A DNA stretch of 64,000 nt from Irpex lacteus. Lineage: Eukaryota; Basidiomycota; Agaricomycetes; Polyporales; Irpicaceae. Shown here in pieces: positions 45,801-59,521 of this stretch (positions within the stretch are counted from its first letter, which is position 1; every line of letters starts with the position of its first letter). Where the stretch lies: positions 620,001-684,000 of the forward strand of contig MQVO02000001.1 of assembly GCA_001986395.2 (NCBI GenBank), given 5' to 3'. Below the pieces are notes generated by a model. The model was not told the DNA's origin and did no database searches. It saw only the letters and a program-made list of their open reading frames with translations. The translations under genes were made by a program, and so were the position numbers.

Positions 45801-48800
45801 GTTGATGTCTTGGAAGTCCGGATATACGGTGGTCAACCGCTGGCAGAACGTTTGGACAGAAGCTTGAACCACCAACTCTCTCGCTGAGGTGGATGTATGT
45901 AAGGAGTAGACATCTATGACCGTCGAGAGCTTCGAGTCAGACAGTACTTGGGAAATGAACTGTTGTACTTCGGCCCAATATGTATGAAGGCGTCCGAGGT
46001 CCGTACGTGACTGAGAGGCGAGGGTCGGCGTGGAGGAAGACGTGATACAGAGGGCGTCTGCTTGAGTCTGGAGGTACCGTATTGTCTCATTTTCCTCATT
46101 TCCTTGTGTACGACCCACGAAATCCTTCAGCATGGCAATTTGTGCCTCGATCAGCGCTCTCTGCTCCGAGTTGAACTCCATAGCGCATCGTTGCAGTGCA
46201 GAGGGATCGATAGGTATATTCGGTACGAACAACTCCAAAAGGAGTCGAGACATTCCTATCCACAACTGTCCGAGGTTAGCGTATGGTTTCTCAACGGTGA
46301 TCTTGACTTCGCTTGATAGGGCTTGAATGAGATGCTTCTTCGCTGCTAGGCGTAAACCAGTGTGGTTAGACCGCTCCAATAGACGTATAACAGCGACCAA
46401 GTCGGCTCGTAGTGACACTCTCGGCGGCGCAGAGAGTCCTTGGACATATGCGACATCCTCTTCAAGGAAAGTCCCATTGAAACACGAGACGATCTAGACG
46501 GGTATAAGCCTCAACAAGGGGTAATACCCAAGTGGTGTACTGACCGTAATGAGAAGCTGCAGAAGCATCGACTGTAGTTCATATTCGCGTGACAGATAGG
46601 TAGTACTGATGACGGTCATCATGCGGAAGTGCCGGTTCAAAGCGTCCTCTTCGCTCGAAAATTTATGTAGACTCTGGCCTGTGTGGTCACTGCGAAAGAA
46701 TATCCGAAATCAGTTTAGGACCACTACGATACTTCGCGCTTACCATTGAGATATCGTAGAAAAGAGTATAGTGGGCACAAGAAGAATGGATGGGCCGTCA
46801 AGCTGTAGGAATTGATCACTATGCGCGACTATATTGCGAGCATGGCTGACTCACCTCCATAAGTGGCGATGTTGCCCAAAGATCTTCAAGCCAGTGCTGA
46901 TGCATAGCGAAGACGGATCTCGGTGAGACTATGTCATAGTCAGCACTTAGTACGACCTTCAACCCTCAAAACGTACTCTGGTTGGCGTCGTGGAGCCATA
47001 GTGCTTGCTGATAGGCCACGAATCGCGTCAAGTCGCAACTAGGATCTTGTACGACCAGCTCAATCAAAGATTGAGCCTTTGAACAGAAAAGCTGCAAGAA
47101 GTGAGCTCCCAGCGATACACTCGAAGACCGCACACTTACCTGAGATTGAGAATTATGCTGCACGCGCAAATTTGACATAATACTAAGCTCAGCGACGAGG
47201 TACATAGGATGCACGACCAGCTTCTTCTGTTCTTGCATTTCTTGCAACGAAGCGGGCAGTTGCTGTTCGACGGGTCAGTGCTTTCAAGTGACAATGTGAA
47301 AAGACATAGGCTCACAGAATACACATGATCCGTCAAGCTGAGTATTGCCTGATCCTTGTCAGATGACAATATTGACGGAGATGCGAGTAAGCTCATAAGG
47401 TCGAAAAGCTTGCGTCTTAAGCCTAGGTCAGAGGTCAGGCTGGATTATGACCAATGAAATTGGCATGACGTACTTATCAGCTCAGGAGGGAGCATGCACG
47501 CAACTGCACCGAGAGATTCTATCTTGGAGGCAGGGAGAGCTTCAATTGCGGGGACGGCCAACGATGTCCAGAGCTCGCTGAGGCCATGTCCAGAGGTGAG
47601 AGCGACTGCGTTAGATAGCGTTTGCGCATGATTTTGAACCTGAGCAAACTCGAAATATGGTTCTTGCAAGCTATTTTGAAGCCATCGAGATGCGCTGTAG
47701 ATCGCAGAATGATCCAGGTGCTTTTTCCGATTAATGCCACTCAAATACGCTGCATACGACAGCAACCGAATCCCCAAGCGTAGTATATCCTGGGAGAGTA
47801 CCATGAGCAGTGATCCACGAATGATAACGAGAAACGTACCTCTGCTGATGCTGACGTCGTGTCGATCTCCTTATAGACTGTGGAGGCTCCGGACCGGATA
47901 GCTTGGATTAAGGCTTCTATGCTACTCTTCACTTCCTTTTCTGTGCTTGAAATCTGAGCGACAGGAAGAGATGACCTGACTATGGGAGGGAATGTGCTGG
48001 AAGCGGCAACTAATTGCAAAAGCGCACGGAAGGCGGTCGTATGCTTTGGTGATGTGCCGGGATACAATCCTGAGTCAAAAGACTATACATGGTGTGAGTA
48101 AATCTCGAATCGGGGTCATACTTGCAACATACCTGGAAGAGAAGATGGTCACTTGAGAGTGTCGTACCCAAAGAGAGCAAGCTTCGAAGTCGCGCCGCTT
48201 CATTAAGAATGTGAGGATGAGCCATCTCAGACAGAACCTCCAAAACGACAGCGGAAGGAGTCAAAGATCCTACGGGAGATAGTAGAGTACGACGGAGAAG
48301 AGGCATATGCGCGGGAGAGATAGCGTAAGACGTGACATATGCGCTGGCATCTTCAGACTTCGGAGAAGATGGAATGGTTCTGAGCAAGGACACTCTGAGG
48401 TCAGAGATTGCTGAAGCTGCTGAATCCTCCGGAAGCAGTCGCGCAGATGCGCCAACGTCTGCAAGTGGCGATTCGGATGATCGAGCCTTGCCGATAAGAG
48501 AGGTAGAACTGTGAATCGCGTTGCGCGCAGCGAGGCGGGAGTAGCTGTTTGAACGAAGAAATTCGGAGAGAACTTCTATGTCCCTGGGGCCGGTCGAAGA
48601 GGTCAGTGCAATCTCAACACCTCGATTACGCATAGCCCTAGATAACTCTCCAAAATGATCATCGACTGTCATGAACAGTCGGAACGAGGGATGAGGGGCG
48701 ATAGTTTCGATCGATCCATTCACAGCTCCTTTCTCATTAAGAGTCAAGACTCCCTTATTCTCGCACAATGCGTTGAGCCTGTCGAGGACTGAGGGGCTGC

Positions 48801-51800
48801 AGAGGTTGGCGCCATCCAGTAGTACCCAGTCGCCAGATTTCAGCGCACGGACAAGAGGACCATCCACCCATTCGAATCTGCTAGAATCACCGGGTACGGA
48901 AGACAGCAGTTCTAAACCGGACGTTAGATCACCGAATTGATTTGGGAGGCGGAGATCGAGCTCGTCTTTGACTTGCGACGCCTTGCTGGCGATGTCGCTG
49001 ACAGTAATGTACGCGCCATGTGCCAGGAACGCGTGAATCATGCCTGCTAGTTGCAACACTGCGGTGATCTTGGAGCCATTAGACGACGCAGTTACACGTC
49101 GCAGAGAGCCGAGAAGCGATTGCAAGAATGCTCTCAGTCGAGCCGGGGCGTCGACTTCCTCGAAGCTTCCAAGTAAATCGGTCGCGTCGGTGGCACTGTT
49201 AACAGAGATTTCGTACAGAGTATGACCAGTTAGGAACGCAAGCTGCCGGATAATCCAGTTTTTCCCTGTGTTTCTGTGTCCGGTCAAGATCGATAGCCAG
49301 CCATTGGCGATACAGGTCCCGAGAGCTTGCAGCGCTTCCAGATGCACGTGAAGCATTCCAGACGGTCTCTTGCCGAGAGCATAACCTTCTCTTTGATTCG
49401 CACTTCGCCCAACTTGGAGACAGTGAGGTGAGAGAACGGGGGCAGGATGTAATCCCTGTTCTTTGGGGGCATCGGGGAATGCGGAGTAGAAAAGAGAACG
49501 GGCAAAGTCTCGGTCGGAGGAGCTACGGAATCTCTGTAGAAAGACAACGTCCAAGAAATCGATTGGATGGGAATACGATGGCATAGCCTGCTGGATCAAT
49601 GACCCCCATCGCAATATATCACGTAGATTGAACTCCCAGGGAGCTCCTTCCCTAGCGAAGGACCGCTTTACCATTGCCTCCTCGTGTAGTTTGGCGGTGA
49701 AGTTGATCATACCATCGAGGTCGAGCGAGGGTATGGCGGGGAATATGGCACGACAGATCAGGTGTGTGTCTTCAGCCGTGAGCTCTTGGACATAAACCTT
49801 CGTAAACCGATTGAGGAACGACTTTGGAAGACCTTTGCGCCCACCTCCCTGATGCAAAGGATTTTGAGCGGCAAATATGCGAAACGACGGATGGCGAGCA
49901 AAGCTACGGCCAAGCTCCGGGATGTACACGGTGCCTCGATGATCGAGAACGGCATTCAAGCCTTCCAAAACAGCCTGAGGTGCGAGATTCATCTCATCCA
50001 GCAAAACCCAGTGACCCTCCTGAAGAGCTCTGAGAAAGTCTGCGTCCTTCCATGCGAATTGACCAGGGGTACCCCCTTCCACGGGAAGATCTGAACCAAA
50101 CAAGTCGACCAGGTCTGTCTGATCCGAGAGATTGATGCGACATAGCTGATGCCCACTTAGGTTCGCCAGAGCTGCAACCAAGCTCGTCTTCCCAACTCCA
50201 GGACTCCCTTCGAGGAGAATAGGCTTCGGGAGCTGACAAGCCCGGACTACTCGATTGACGTTGTCCTGGGTAGTTGGCGCCTGTAGACTGAACACTGAAG
50301 CGTCGGGAGGAAGAGGTCCTCGCGGGACTGAGAAAGATCCCAATTGCACGCCGGACGGATTTTCCACGATCCTGACCTTGTTGTAGTCTACGGACATCGG
50401 GAAAAGGAGGTCCAAGCGCGCCACAGCATCCTTCTTTAGCCTGGCTAGTGCTGAAGTTGAATACGCTGAGAGCTGAGGCAGGGATCCGAGGCCATCTAAG
50501 AAGGTCATATGGGCAGCATGATGCTACGATATCGATAGTTAAGCGACGAAATTTCGCTACAAGGAAAGCAGAACTACTCACGAAGATCGCGTTGACATGC
50601 TCGTCATCTAAACGAGGCAGGTACGCCATGTTTACAAATTCGACCCAGGCCTTATGGCCAACAATGAGAGAGAGATCTGAGATTCTATAAGCTAGAGGTA
50701 CGTACCAGTATATCTCGAAGCGTGATGACGCTGTGGTCGCCAATTTCGGTGGCAAGCCACTTTGTGAAGTCGAGCAGAGGACTCGTGAATTGTTTCAGGG
50801 CGTCATGTCGCCACGAGTGCTGTACGATAAGCTCAAGGTCGGATCTCGCATCGACAGCGGGGACCCAAACTTCTGTGAAACGATTCCGTAGAGCGGGTGA
50901 GAGCTCCTTTTTGCCGAAGTCACCTCCAGGATTCATAGTGGCTACTAGTTTAAACCCTTCGTCAGCACGAACTGCTGGCAGCTCTTCCGCGCCACCTTGT
51001 TCAGCTAGCACGATAGTTCTGCCCGGCTCGAGGACGGAATTCAAACGTTCGAGCACTGAGTCATCCGCAAGGGAAATCTCGTCCATGAGGAAGACGTCTC
51101 CAGCTCGCATAGCATGTATGAGGGGGCCATCGTGCCACTCGAACAATGCGGCAAGGCGATGTAGCTTGCTCGACACCGAGCTCGCAGCCTGAAAAGAGGG
51201 GTCATCGGTAGCAAACTCTAGCAAGAGCTTATCCACAGTACTGGTGAGTGCAGCAACGTCGATGGGATTCGGCACCGGACGTCCCACAGACTGTAAGAGA
51301 GCAATGGCCTCAGAAATAGCTTCGGTTTCCAAGGTACCACGGTTTCGCAGCGGCCTAAGGCTTCCAATGAGGTCCGCAGTTTCGGTGTTCTGGTGGCAAT
51401 TGACTGCGTGCAGAGTCTTCCCGGTGATCTCGGCGAAGACTTGGCAAACGGATGTCTTCCCGCAACCTGTCTCGCCGACGAGAAGAAGAGGCTCGTTGAA
51501 CCGTAATGCGCGAGCGACTAGGGTGAAGAGGCGCTTCATGGCAGATGTCCAAACCAGTGAAGAGCTCTCTGGTAGTGATATGCCGAGATAGGTCGCGACG
51601 TCCGTAGCGGATCCATGGAGATCGTAGAGCCTCTCTGGGTCGATTGAGACTTTCATCACCGACTCTAAGATATCTTTCACTACTTTCTTATCTTCTTCAC
51701 GTCTTGCGCGTTCTGCCAAAAGCATGTAACCATTATCTGCCAATTCCTGATAGCTGATGGCGTCCCGACCAGCCCAGCGAAATAGATCTCGGAGAGTGGC

Positions 51801-54800
51801 AAAGCCATGCTTGCTCTCGAAGATACGGCTAGATTGACGGTGCTTCTGCAACTCCTGAAACACCTCGACTATTCGCTGACCATATGAAGGCGCAATACGG
51901 CAGCGTTGGCAGAGAATTGTCTCTAGCTCGCCTTGAGGAACGTCCTCAAAGTGGACTTCCAAGAAACGATTGCGGAAAGCACGCGAGAGCACTTTACGCC
52001 CGCCGTACAAGCCAGGTGGGTTCTGGGTGGCGAAGAGCATGAAGTGCGGGTGCGGCCTGACGACCTCCTGAGTTTCAGGAATGATGAGCTCGCGGTTATC
52101 GTCTAGCAGACGATTTAAAGCTTCGAGAACGTCGGTAGGAGCTAAGTTGAGCTCATCGAGAACGATCCAGTCTCCATCCCGGAGAGCTCGCACCAGAAGG
52201 CCGTCCTTGAACACCAGCTTGCCAGTCGTGGGGTCGGACACATAAGTGCCGATGTACTCCTGAATATCGGTGTGTTCGTGATTGTTGATGCGCACGAATC
52301 TGTGGCCAGTCCTCTTCGCTAGATACTCGATAGAACTGGTCTTCCCTGACGACGTCGGCCCTTCAATAAGCACCGGGAACCTGCGTGTGACGATGATTCT
52401 AGCTAGATCGACAAGTTTCGTCTCGACAGAGGGAGTGATGATATATTCGTCTGCGGGGTCCTCGGGAACGGGTCCTCGCTCGAGATAGAATGGACCAAAC
52501 TTGATGAAGTCGTCGACTGAGCGTCCATGGGGAGGCAGTGGCTCTTTCGCCAGAAGAGAACGGGGATTCTTCACGCCAGCGAGGATGTGCTTCTGCGCCA
52601 GAGCTGTAACCTTCGGCGCACTAGCACTATCAAGAGCCATAGTGAAGGCCATGAGGCATCCTTCCCACAGCGCTCGACGCAGCGAGTAAGTGCTCGAAAG
52701 GTCGGCGGCGAAAGTCAGCGCGCGAGCTAGAGTACGCATACTGAAATGCGGCTTGTGGTTCGATCCATCGGCGATTTCACGTTTGTCGGCCAAAGTCCGT
52801 ACAGAGGTATAGAACTCCGCAACATCCATGATAGCGCCTTTATCACCTACAGCGTAAGGACCGATATAATGGGAAACTATGCTGAGCAGCGTGTCCTTAT
52901 CAGCATCCGGAGGTGGGACGTCGATCTCCGTGAACCGCGAGCGAATGTTGGGTGGAAGGTCCTTCTTGCCTACATCCGTGGCCGGGTTCATACAGGCGAA
53001 TAGTCTGAAGTTCGGATGTCTAGGGACAGGTTCCAAAGAGCCTTGTTCTGTGAGGGTGATGGACGCTGTAGGGCCGTGAAGAAGGCTCGAAACACACTCC
53101 AGAGTTTCTGCGCTAGCGAGATTGATCTCGTCAAGTAGAATCCTGTAGAATTATTCAGCAGAAGTCACATTTTTTGATACGAAGAGATTCACCAATGACC
53201 CAACCGCAGCGCTTTTACCAACGGACCCTCCACGAATGCAAAGGCGAACTTGCCGTTGCCCTGCACATGCTGGACGTCGAAGCTCTTCACATCGCGCTCA
53301 AAGTCTAGCCAACTCTGCTCAGAGACATTAAGACTAGCATTCTCTGTCTTCCTTCGTTTGCGAGGAGCCTCAATCTCAGCTGACTGCTTCCTATATTTTG
53401 GAATTAGCCAACTGAGTGAACAATAGACGTGATTACTTACGAGTCCTCAACGAGCTTCGCTTGTATTCTATCCTTTGCTAATCGAACACACTCAAGCCAG
53501 AGCGCTACAGCGCGCTTCCACTTGCCGTCCTGGACGGCCTTCCTCAGCGAATCTTCGAAGTGTGCATTCCTCTTGCGACTGAAAGTGCCACCAAATAGCT
53601 CTAAGAACCGTTGATGCAATTCTGTGGCAGGCACGCGAGCGTCTACGGGCTTGAATCCTCCGATGATATCAGAAGCCTCAGTCTGGTTCGACAAGTTGAG
53701 AGAGATGAGGGGTTGGCGGAGAAGGGATGCCAGATGTGTGACGACGCTGGTCTTTCCCGTCCCGGTCTCACCGGTGAGAAGGATGGGTTCATATAGGGAG
53801 ACGGCGCTAGCAAGGCGGGATAGTAAGGATATGGCCGGTTTGTGCATGGCGAAGGAGCGAGTGGTCGGTAGCGTCGTGCCAGGTTTGGTCGGCGCAGCAA
53901 GGAGCCTCGTGCGACCTAGCGTGACGGAAGTCACAGCGCCGTTGACATCTTTGTCGACAATATAGTCGGGTGTTCTGCCGGCCAAAACCCAGTCGCGTCG
54001 CTCGTCGGACAGACCGAGGTGTTCTGCTATGACTGACGAGATGGATGTAAGATGCGTGCGGGCACCCGCGGTAGTAGCTCCTGCACCGAAGAAGACATCT
54101 CTACACTCGAAGAATAGGTCTTCACGGATAGTGGGGTTCGGTAACAAGGAGGATAGGGTTGGGGGCTGATCTTCGTCGAAGTCGATGTCCATGGGCTGAT
54201 ACGAGGAGGGAAGCAGCTTGTCGACTCGCATACAGAGTTTCTCCAGCTCCCTCATGCCAATGTCCCTGAGAGAAGCGGTCGAGCCTATTTGGCGTGCAGC
54301 ATCCCATAGTCGCACAAGACCATAACCAACAGGACCCGCCAGTCGTGGGAAGCGGACGTCCACTATCGTCCGGAGCTCGCTATGCGTAGGCGACTGGATG
54401 ATGACCTCATAGAACTTATGGGCGCCGAAGAAAGTTGGCGAAGGGAATTTGCCCTCGCGAGTTGGCTGAATGGACCTCGTAGCGAACATGGAGAACCCTT
54501 CCGTAGCGCGAACCAGCCCTCGTCCGGGAACCTCCAACTCCGCCTGGCCGCCAATCCACTTCTCTAGGCCTAGAGACTCTACCAAAGGTTTGACAAGGCC
54601 AAGCACTTCATTGCTTCCTCGATCAATGTCTTCAAAGACTACCCATTTGCCTTCTCGCATGGCCTTGACAAGGACACCTTCTTTCCATTCGAAGGTGCCA
54701 GGACGGGTAGGAGACGAAACATACGAGCCAAGTAGCGAACGAGGGTCAAGGGAGGTGTCCGCAAGGTGAATGGTGACGAGTTGATTTGACCTATCTGGGT

Positions 54801-55921
54801 AGAGGATAGATGCGAGGTGTGAGAGGAGGAGCGCCTTGCCTGACGAGGGGGAGGAAGTTAGAAGAGTAGGCACGTTAGGAGTAAGATGTATAGCGAGGTC
54901 ACGGAGGGCCTGTGCGGCGGTAGGTGTAGGGACCAATGGCGATTGCGAGGGAGGGGAATTCGACGACCGTAGCATCAGAACTCCGTGCACATTGGCAATT
55001 ATGGGACTAGTAATTGGGTCAGTAGGCAATTCGACCTCAGAAGCTGGGTTGAACATACCTTAGTTCGGCGGGATGAATAGGCTCAACTAAGTCTCCATCT
55101 TCGTACGTATAATACTTTTGAGGGGGTAGCACTGTTTTTTGTGCCTGCAATACTCGTTCGGCCTCTATGATAGGGAGAACCCACCCATCGACGATAGTTC
55201 GACTGTCATCCGCGGCAGCATCCCAGGTGACCGGGCAGTCTACTTCTGACACCTCTCCTATGACCTCCTTCTCCATTTTCACGCGTTCTCCCTCCATCAT
55301 TCCGGACTGCAGAGCATAACATCGGATGGCAAGGAAGCGAACCCCAGGATCAGGGTGCTGCTCCCAGATTATTCGTGAAAGCAGGGATAGTGACCAGTTA
55401 GAGTACCGAGGAAGGTCGCTGTTGGCGTGCAATATACGGTAGTATGCAAGCAATATCCCATGGAGTTTCTGAGCGTCAACCGAGGCAATTGTCTGCAGTT
55501 CTTGAGTGAAACCGAGAGGCCCATTCGAAAAGTACGGATGTGATAGTAGTCGGGATATCACACTGGACGCGTATTTTAGTCTGGATACGCGATGTATAAC
55601 CCTAGAGACTCACGGAAAGATTTCAGGATGTATCTCCAATAGCAAAGCGGACGCCTCCAGCTTCTCTTCCAATTCGGTCTCCTCCTCCAGCCATCGAGCG
55701 CAAAGATCCACTAGTAGAGGCTTAAAAAGCTTTGCAACATGTATTGAGAGACCAGGAGTAGCAAGAAGGCGAGATAGTTGCTTCAGAAGCTCAGGGCGTG
55801 AAGATGCATTTTGAAGTAATGAGAGGTATGGGGAACCTTGGGGGAGTTCCTCAGAGAGCAGGCGTAGCTGTTGAGCGAGATTTATTCGTAGCGGGTCGTC
55901 AATGGCGTCGATACTCGCCAT
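39858..55921 (-). CDS. MDN1: midasin, giant AAA+ ATPase of 60S ribosome assembly
   Basis: About 5,043 residues in 19 exons: 55921-55614, 55562-55059, 55006-53441, 53390-53193, 53142-50706, 50650-50582, 50523-48133, 48082-47840, 47789-47474, 47422-47316, 47262-47140, 47091-46977, 46928-46855, 46802-46744, about 46689-46544, 46493-43552, 43498-43167, 43112-41519 and 41466-39858. Six AAA modules: a degenerate first (near residue 320), then Walker A motifs GETGTGKTS, GPTSSGKTS, GETGCGKTS, GSPGVGKTS and a weak sixth (GHRNTGKNW). DEINLA/DELNLA/DEMNLA Walker B boxes follow each. A long helical linker, a Glu/Asp-rich region (about 4100-4500) and the C-terminal MIDAS (DDSKS) complete the order known for yeast Rea1. 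It strips assembly factors such as Rsa4 and Ytm1 from pre-60S particles in nucleolus and nucleoplasm. Exon 15 is the least certain. Confidence 0.93.
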
Positions 55922-56413
55922 CTTTACCAAGTCTCGTGAAGACGAGGCCCCAACGAAGAGTGTTGAGGTACAAGAAATGAATGCGAGTACAAGCCCAAGC
56001 CCTGCAAGCGCGCCTAGCCAAAAATTGAGACGCGCATTTGCCGGCGGTTGAAACGCCACAAGGAAGAACCATTACCTAATTTGGTCATGTCTGTGGCCAG
56101 TGCAGTGAGTGGTTCGAACCAGGCCCGTATGATCGAGGCGCCTGACAGCCTCCAGAGGAGCTCCTGGAGTGATAGCATACAGCACTTTCGGAGCTATATC
56201 CTGCGTCGACGTACTGCAGAAAACTCGACGTCGTCACGATCCCGCACGAATTCTCCTTGTTTAGACAAATCGAAGTCTCATTTGCTCCGACGGGAGTACG
56301 CAGTGACCTCCTTTTATTGTGCTCATGACATATAGAGCAAAGATACAGTTTGTAATATCCGTATCGTCTCATTCTACAAGTACAACTCACATACTGTGAC
56401 AAAACCTCAGTAA
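55922..56413. other. intergenic, upstream of midasin
   Basis: Promoter side of midasin and 3' side of the ketopantoate-reductase-like gene, both leftward. The midasin frame stays open upstream to 56059 but without an ATG. A hydrophobic stretch encoded there is therefore probably not translated. No other gene is seen. Confidence 0.4.
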
Positions 56414-57722
56414 CTACTGGTGGCGGGAGCTCCGCGCTTCTATCAGCTTCCGTTGAATCACCTTGAGTGAAGCGTAAATCAAAGAGAGCCGCGGTGTTTG
56501 GATACCTTTCTCTTGAGCTCTCCGTAATATCCCTCCCACGATTGCTTCCACTTCCATCGGCCTTCCTGCTTCAAGATCAACAAGCATAGACGGTTTGAAG
56601 ACTGATGCAGGATTTTCATGGGTGACGATGTCCTGGGCAACAGTGGCATGCAAGACAGAGTTTAAGAGGTCGTCATTCGGAAGTGTAGCTCGTGCAACTT
56701 GAAGGACTTCCTCCATTATATCTTGAAGAGCAGCACGCGATTGAGGCACTGCGAGGACTTCGCCGACTCGTGCTTGGGTGAGAGTACACACTGTTGAGAA
56801 AGATGCGTTCCTGAATACATCTGTGAGACAAACGATGCGACACAAGAGATATATCACATACCAGAGCACCTTCCTCCAACGAGCAACATCGATTTCGGAT
56901 ACTTCAACATTCCCTCCGGCAGCCACCAACAGATCGGAGAAATGATCAAGGGCCACCTTGGAGGCGATTTCTGGGAAGGCGGCGGGAGTAGGGGGCTTAT
57001 GGTATCCAATAACTAGGCGTTCGTTTCCGTGTTGTGTTACTGTTTTCCCATCGTCAACGGCCGTAGCATCTACCCAAGCACATCCAGATATGACAGGGAT
57101 GTTAAGGTTTCGACGGGAGAGCGCCTCGTATATGTCGTCCTCTATGCCAACGCCGTTTTGTAGTAGTACAATGGTGGTCTCAGATGAGGGTACCAAACTT
57201 TCCAGTAGTGGAGCAATGATCTTCGACGTAGGATGAACATCGGGTAGACTCTTATTGGCGCAAACAATGTAGGAGTATTGCTGGTCCGCTGCATCCTCTA
57301 CTGTGGACACGACTACCGACGAGTTTATTAGTAAGTAATACAATCTAGGTTTCTAGCATGTTACATACCTCTGTGTGGGTACCAAGGCGCATGTGTTCCG
57401 AACCTGTCAGACACGATCCGAAGGCCATGCTCTGGTGTGGCACACGCTGGTGATCAAGATGTACAGCGCGCAGAGGGAGATCATGTACCTTTGACTGTCT
57501 CATAATTGGATCTTGTCATAAATTTGAGCTATAAACGGTGATCCTATCATTTCTGTTGTACTTACCTGCAAACAGCAGTCACCTCCACCATACCAGATTT
57601 CTCGAGCGCGAAAGCGTACAACGCTCCGATGGCTGGATGAGTGAGATAAATCAGGTCAGCACAGATTCCCAAGCGGTGCCATACAACCTACCTCCAAAGC
57701 CTACCACACAGACTTTCTCCAT
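56414..57722 (-). CDS. ketopantoate reductase family protein (ApbA/PanE)
   Basis: Six exons: 57722-57692, 57632-57566, 57511-57489, 57431-57369, 57312-56862 and 56810-56414, 343 residues. Splicing builds the N-terminal Rossmann motif VVGFGGAIGALYAFALE and the phosphate-contacting VTAVCRSNYETVKEHG. VLLQNGVGIEDDI and SGCAWVDATA are further NADP-domain marks. WRKVLWNASFSTVCTLTQA is the family's catalytic Lys segment at the start of the C-terminal domain. The classical enzyme reduces 2-dehydropantoate to pantoate in coenzyme A synthesis. Fungi carry several paralogs, so the substrate is not certain. Intron 5 (51 bp, 56861-56811) is in frame and stop-free if retained. A 232-bp spacer separates it from the divergent JmjC gene. 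Confidence 0.8.
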
Positions 57723-57954
57723 GGTGGTGATGACTCGAACGAAGTCATCGTGGAAAGCAATCAAGCCTGGCAATACTGATCGGAGAGTACTCCGTCCGTT
57801 CCGGATCAAAGGCCAATCATGCACCCGGTAAATAGTCGGTAATAACCAACTAATGTGGGAACCAGAAGTTGAAAATCTACTATCTACCGTGACTGGTAAA
57901 CATCTCAAGGTTATACTTCCATAGCCAAAACTAACTGCTTTACACAGAACTACC

Positions 57955-59521
57955 ATGCATAGAGAGCTCGAAGTCATACCAACTTCAACTCCCGCGAAGG
58001 AGTTCTTCAAGACGTACATCTCCAAACGTCAGCCTGTCAAAATCAAGGGCCTGCCTGAAGATGAGAGTTTCAAAGCAAGAGCTTGGGTATATTCTGTTGT
58101 TTCTGTGAGATATACTGAAGTTGCTCATCGAAAATGTTCAAGACAGACTTGAACTATTTGGCCGAAAAAGCGGGTGATTCGCAGGTGCTCATCGAACCTA
58201 TGCATCCAGAATCACGTCAGTTCGGCACAGACGTGGAGAGGATACCCGTCACGTTCCGCGAGTTTCTACAGTCCTTGCAAAAGGACGATGGCCCTCATCA
58301 TTATCTCACTACTCAGTATGCGGATCAGGATTCGGATGAGCAAACCGCTCTGCCTCCTCCAGCAGATGCACTTGCGGACGATTATCCGCAGGTCCCAAGC
58401 ATCATGGGAAATCTCAGTCTGCAACAGGTCAACCTGTGGCTGGGAAGGTCAAAAGACGGGTCTACGTCTGGTCTCGTAAGGAATTTAATCCCGGTGCGGG
58501 CGACAATCAGACTGACTTCCTACACTGGCAGCACCACGACTTTCACGACAACCTTTATTGCCTTCTCCGTGGACGAAAGCGGTTCGTTCTGTATCCACCA
58601 TCCGAGATCAAAAATCTGTACCCATACGGGAAACTGGACACTCTACATGACAATGGCCTGATCTCGTACACTGACGGACCTGTGCGATCAGACGGCCTCC
58701 CTATCCGAGTTGCACTCAAGACTCGGGTGAAGGCCATTGAGCAAAAACTCGAAGCTATCCCCAAGGGAAAGGGGAAGGCTCGTCAGGATACCAAAGAACG
58801 AAAAGCGCTCATGAAGGCTCACGACGAAGCTCTTGACGAGCTTGCGCAATATACTTTGGAGGGAGAAGATGGCGTAGATGTCGAGGACGAAGTAGACGAC
58901 TTTGACGCTCTCATGGCCGGTCTCGAGGATGATGATGGCGACAATGTCGGCGATATAGGCGGCTCAGTCGGGGGCAGCCTTGAGGATGGCGACGAAGAGA
59001 GCGACGAGGAAGAGAACGCAGAAGAGTCCAATCTGAACTCGCTCGAAGACGAAGAAGAGAGAAAGTCCAATGAGCCGTCATCCTTCTCCCGTATCCCAAC
59101 TGCTATCGTCCACCAGCACCTTGGCTTACCTACTACCGCCGTTGCTCCCCCAAATTCATCGAAAGAGGATTTTCCCAATCTCAAGAAGGCATCAGCTCCC
59201 TTCGTGGTAACTCTCGAAGCCGGCGAGATGCTGTATCTCCCTGCATCATGGTGGCACGAGGTCACTTCATCGTCCGATGCAGACGACTCCGAACCCATCC
59301 ACATGGCGTTCAACTATTGGTTCTATCCACCTAACCAACTCCACAATTTCGATGAGCCGTACGAAGACACGCTCGTCTGGGAGTATTTCCGCTCAAAACA
59401 GAACACTGGCGGAAGCCAATTGTTATCTGATGACGAACTTACGTCTGCTTCCAAGTCTAAACGTAAGGGCGGTACAGAAAAGGTTCCGCAGGAAAGGGAG
59501 GCAAAGCGGAGTAGGAAGTAG
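57955..59521 (+). CDS. JmjC/cupin-8 oxygenase, JMJD7-like
   Basis: Three exons: 57955-58086, 58143-58475 and 58532-59521, 484 residues. N-terminal EFFKTYISKRQPVKIKGLP is the usual opening of JMJD7-type proteins. The iron site is seen as H156-x-D158 in SGLHHDFHDNLYCLLRGRKR, made exactly by the exon 2/3 junction, and the distal His397 in LYLPASWWHEVTS. RGRKRFVLYPP is the conserved strand after the first pair. Human JMJD7 hydroxylates lysine in the DRG GTPases using 2-oxoglutarate and Fe(II); the same role is only inferred here. Unusual is an acidic, Gly/Ser-rich insert at about 285-345 between the two halves of the metal site, and a basic tail (KSKRKGG, AKRSRK) suggesting a nuclear signal. Confidence 0.8.

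Noticed and set aside
55922..56059. Hydrophobic N-terminal extension of midasin
   Set aside because: The frame is open but has only a GTG at its start; the ATG at 55921 has a good context and gives the normal N-terminus.
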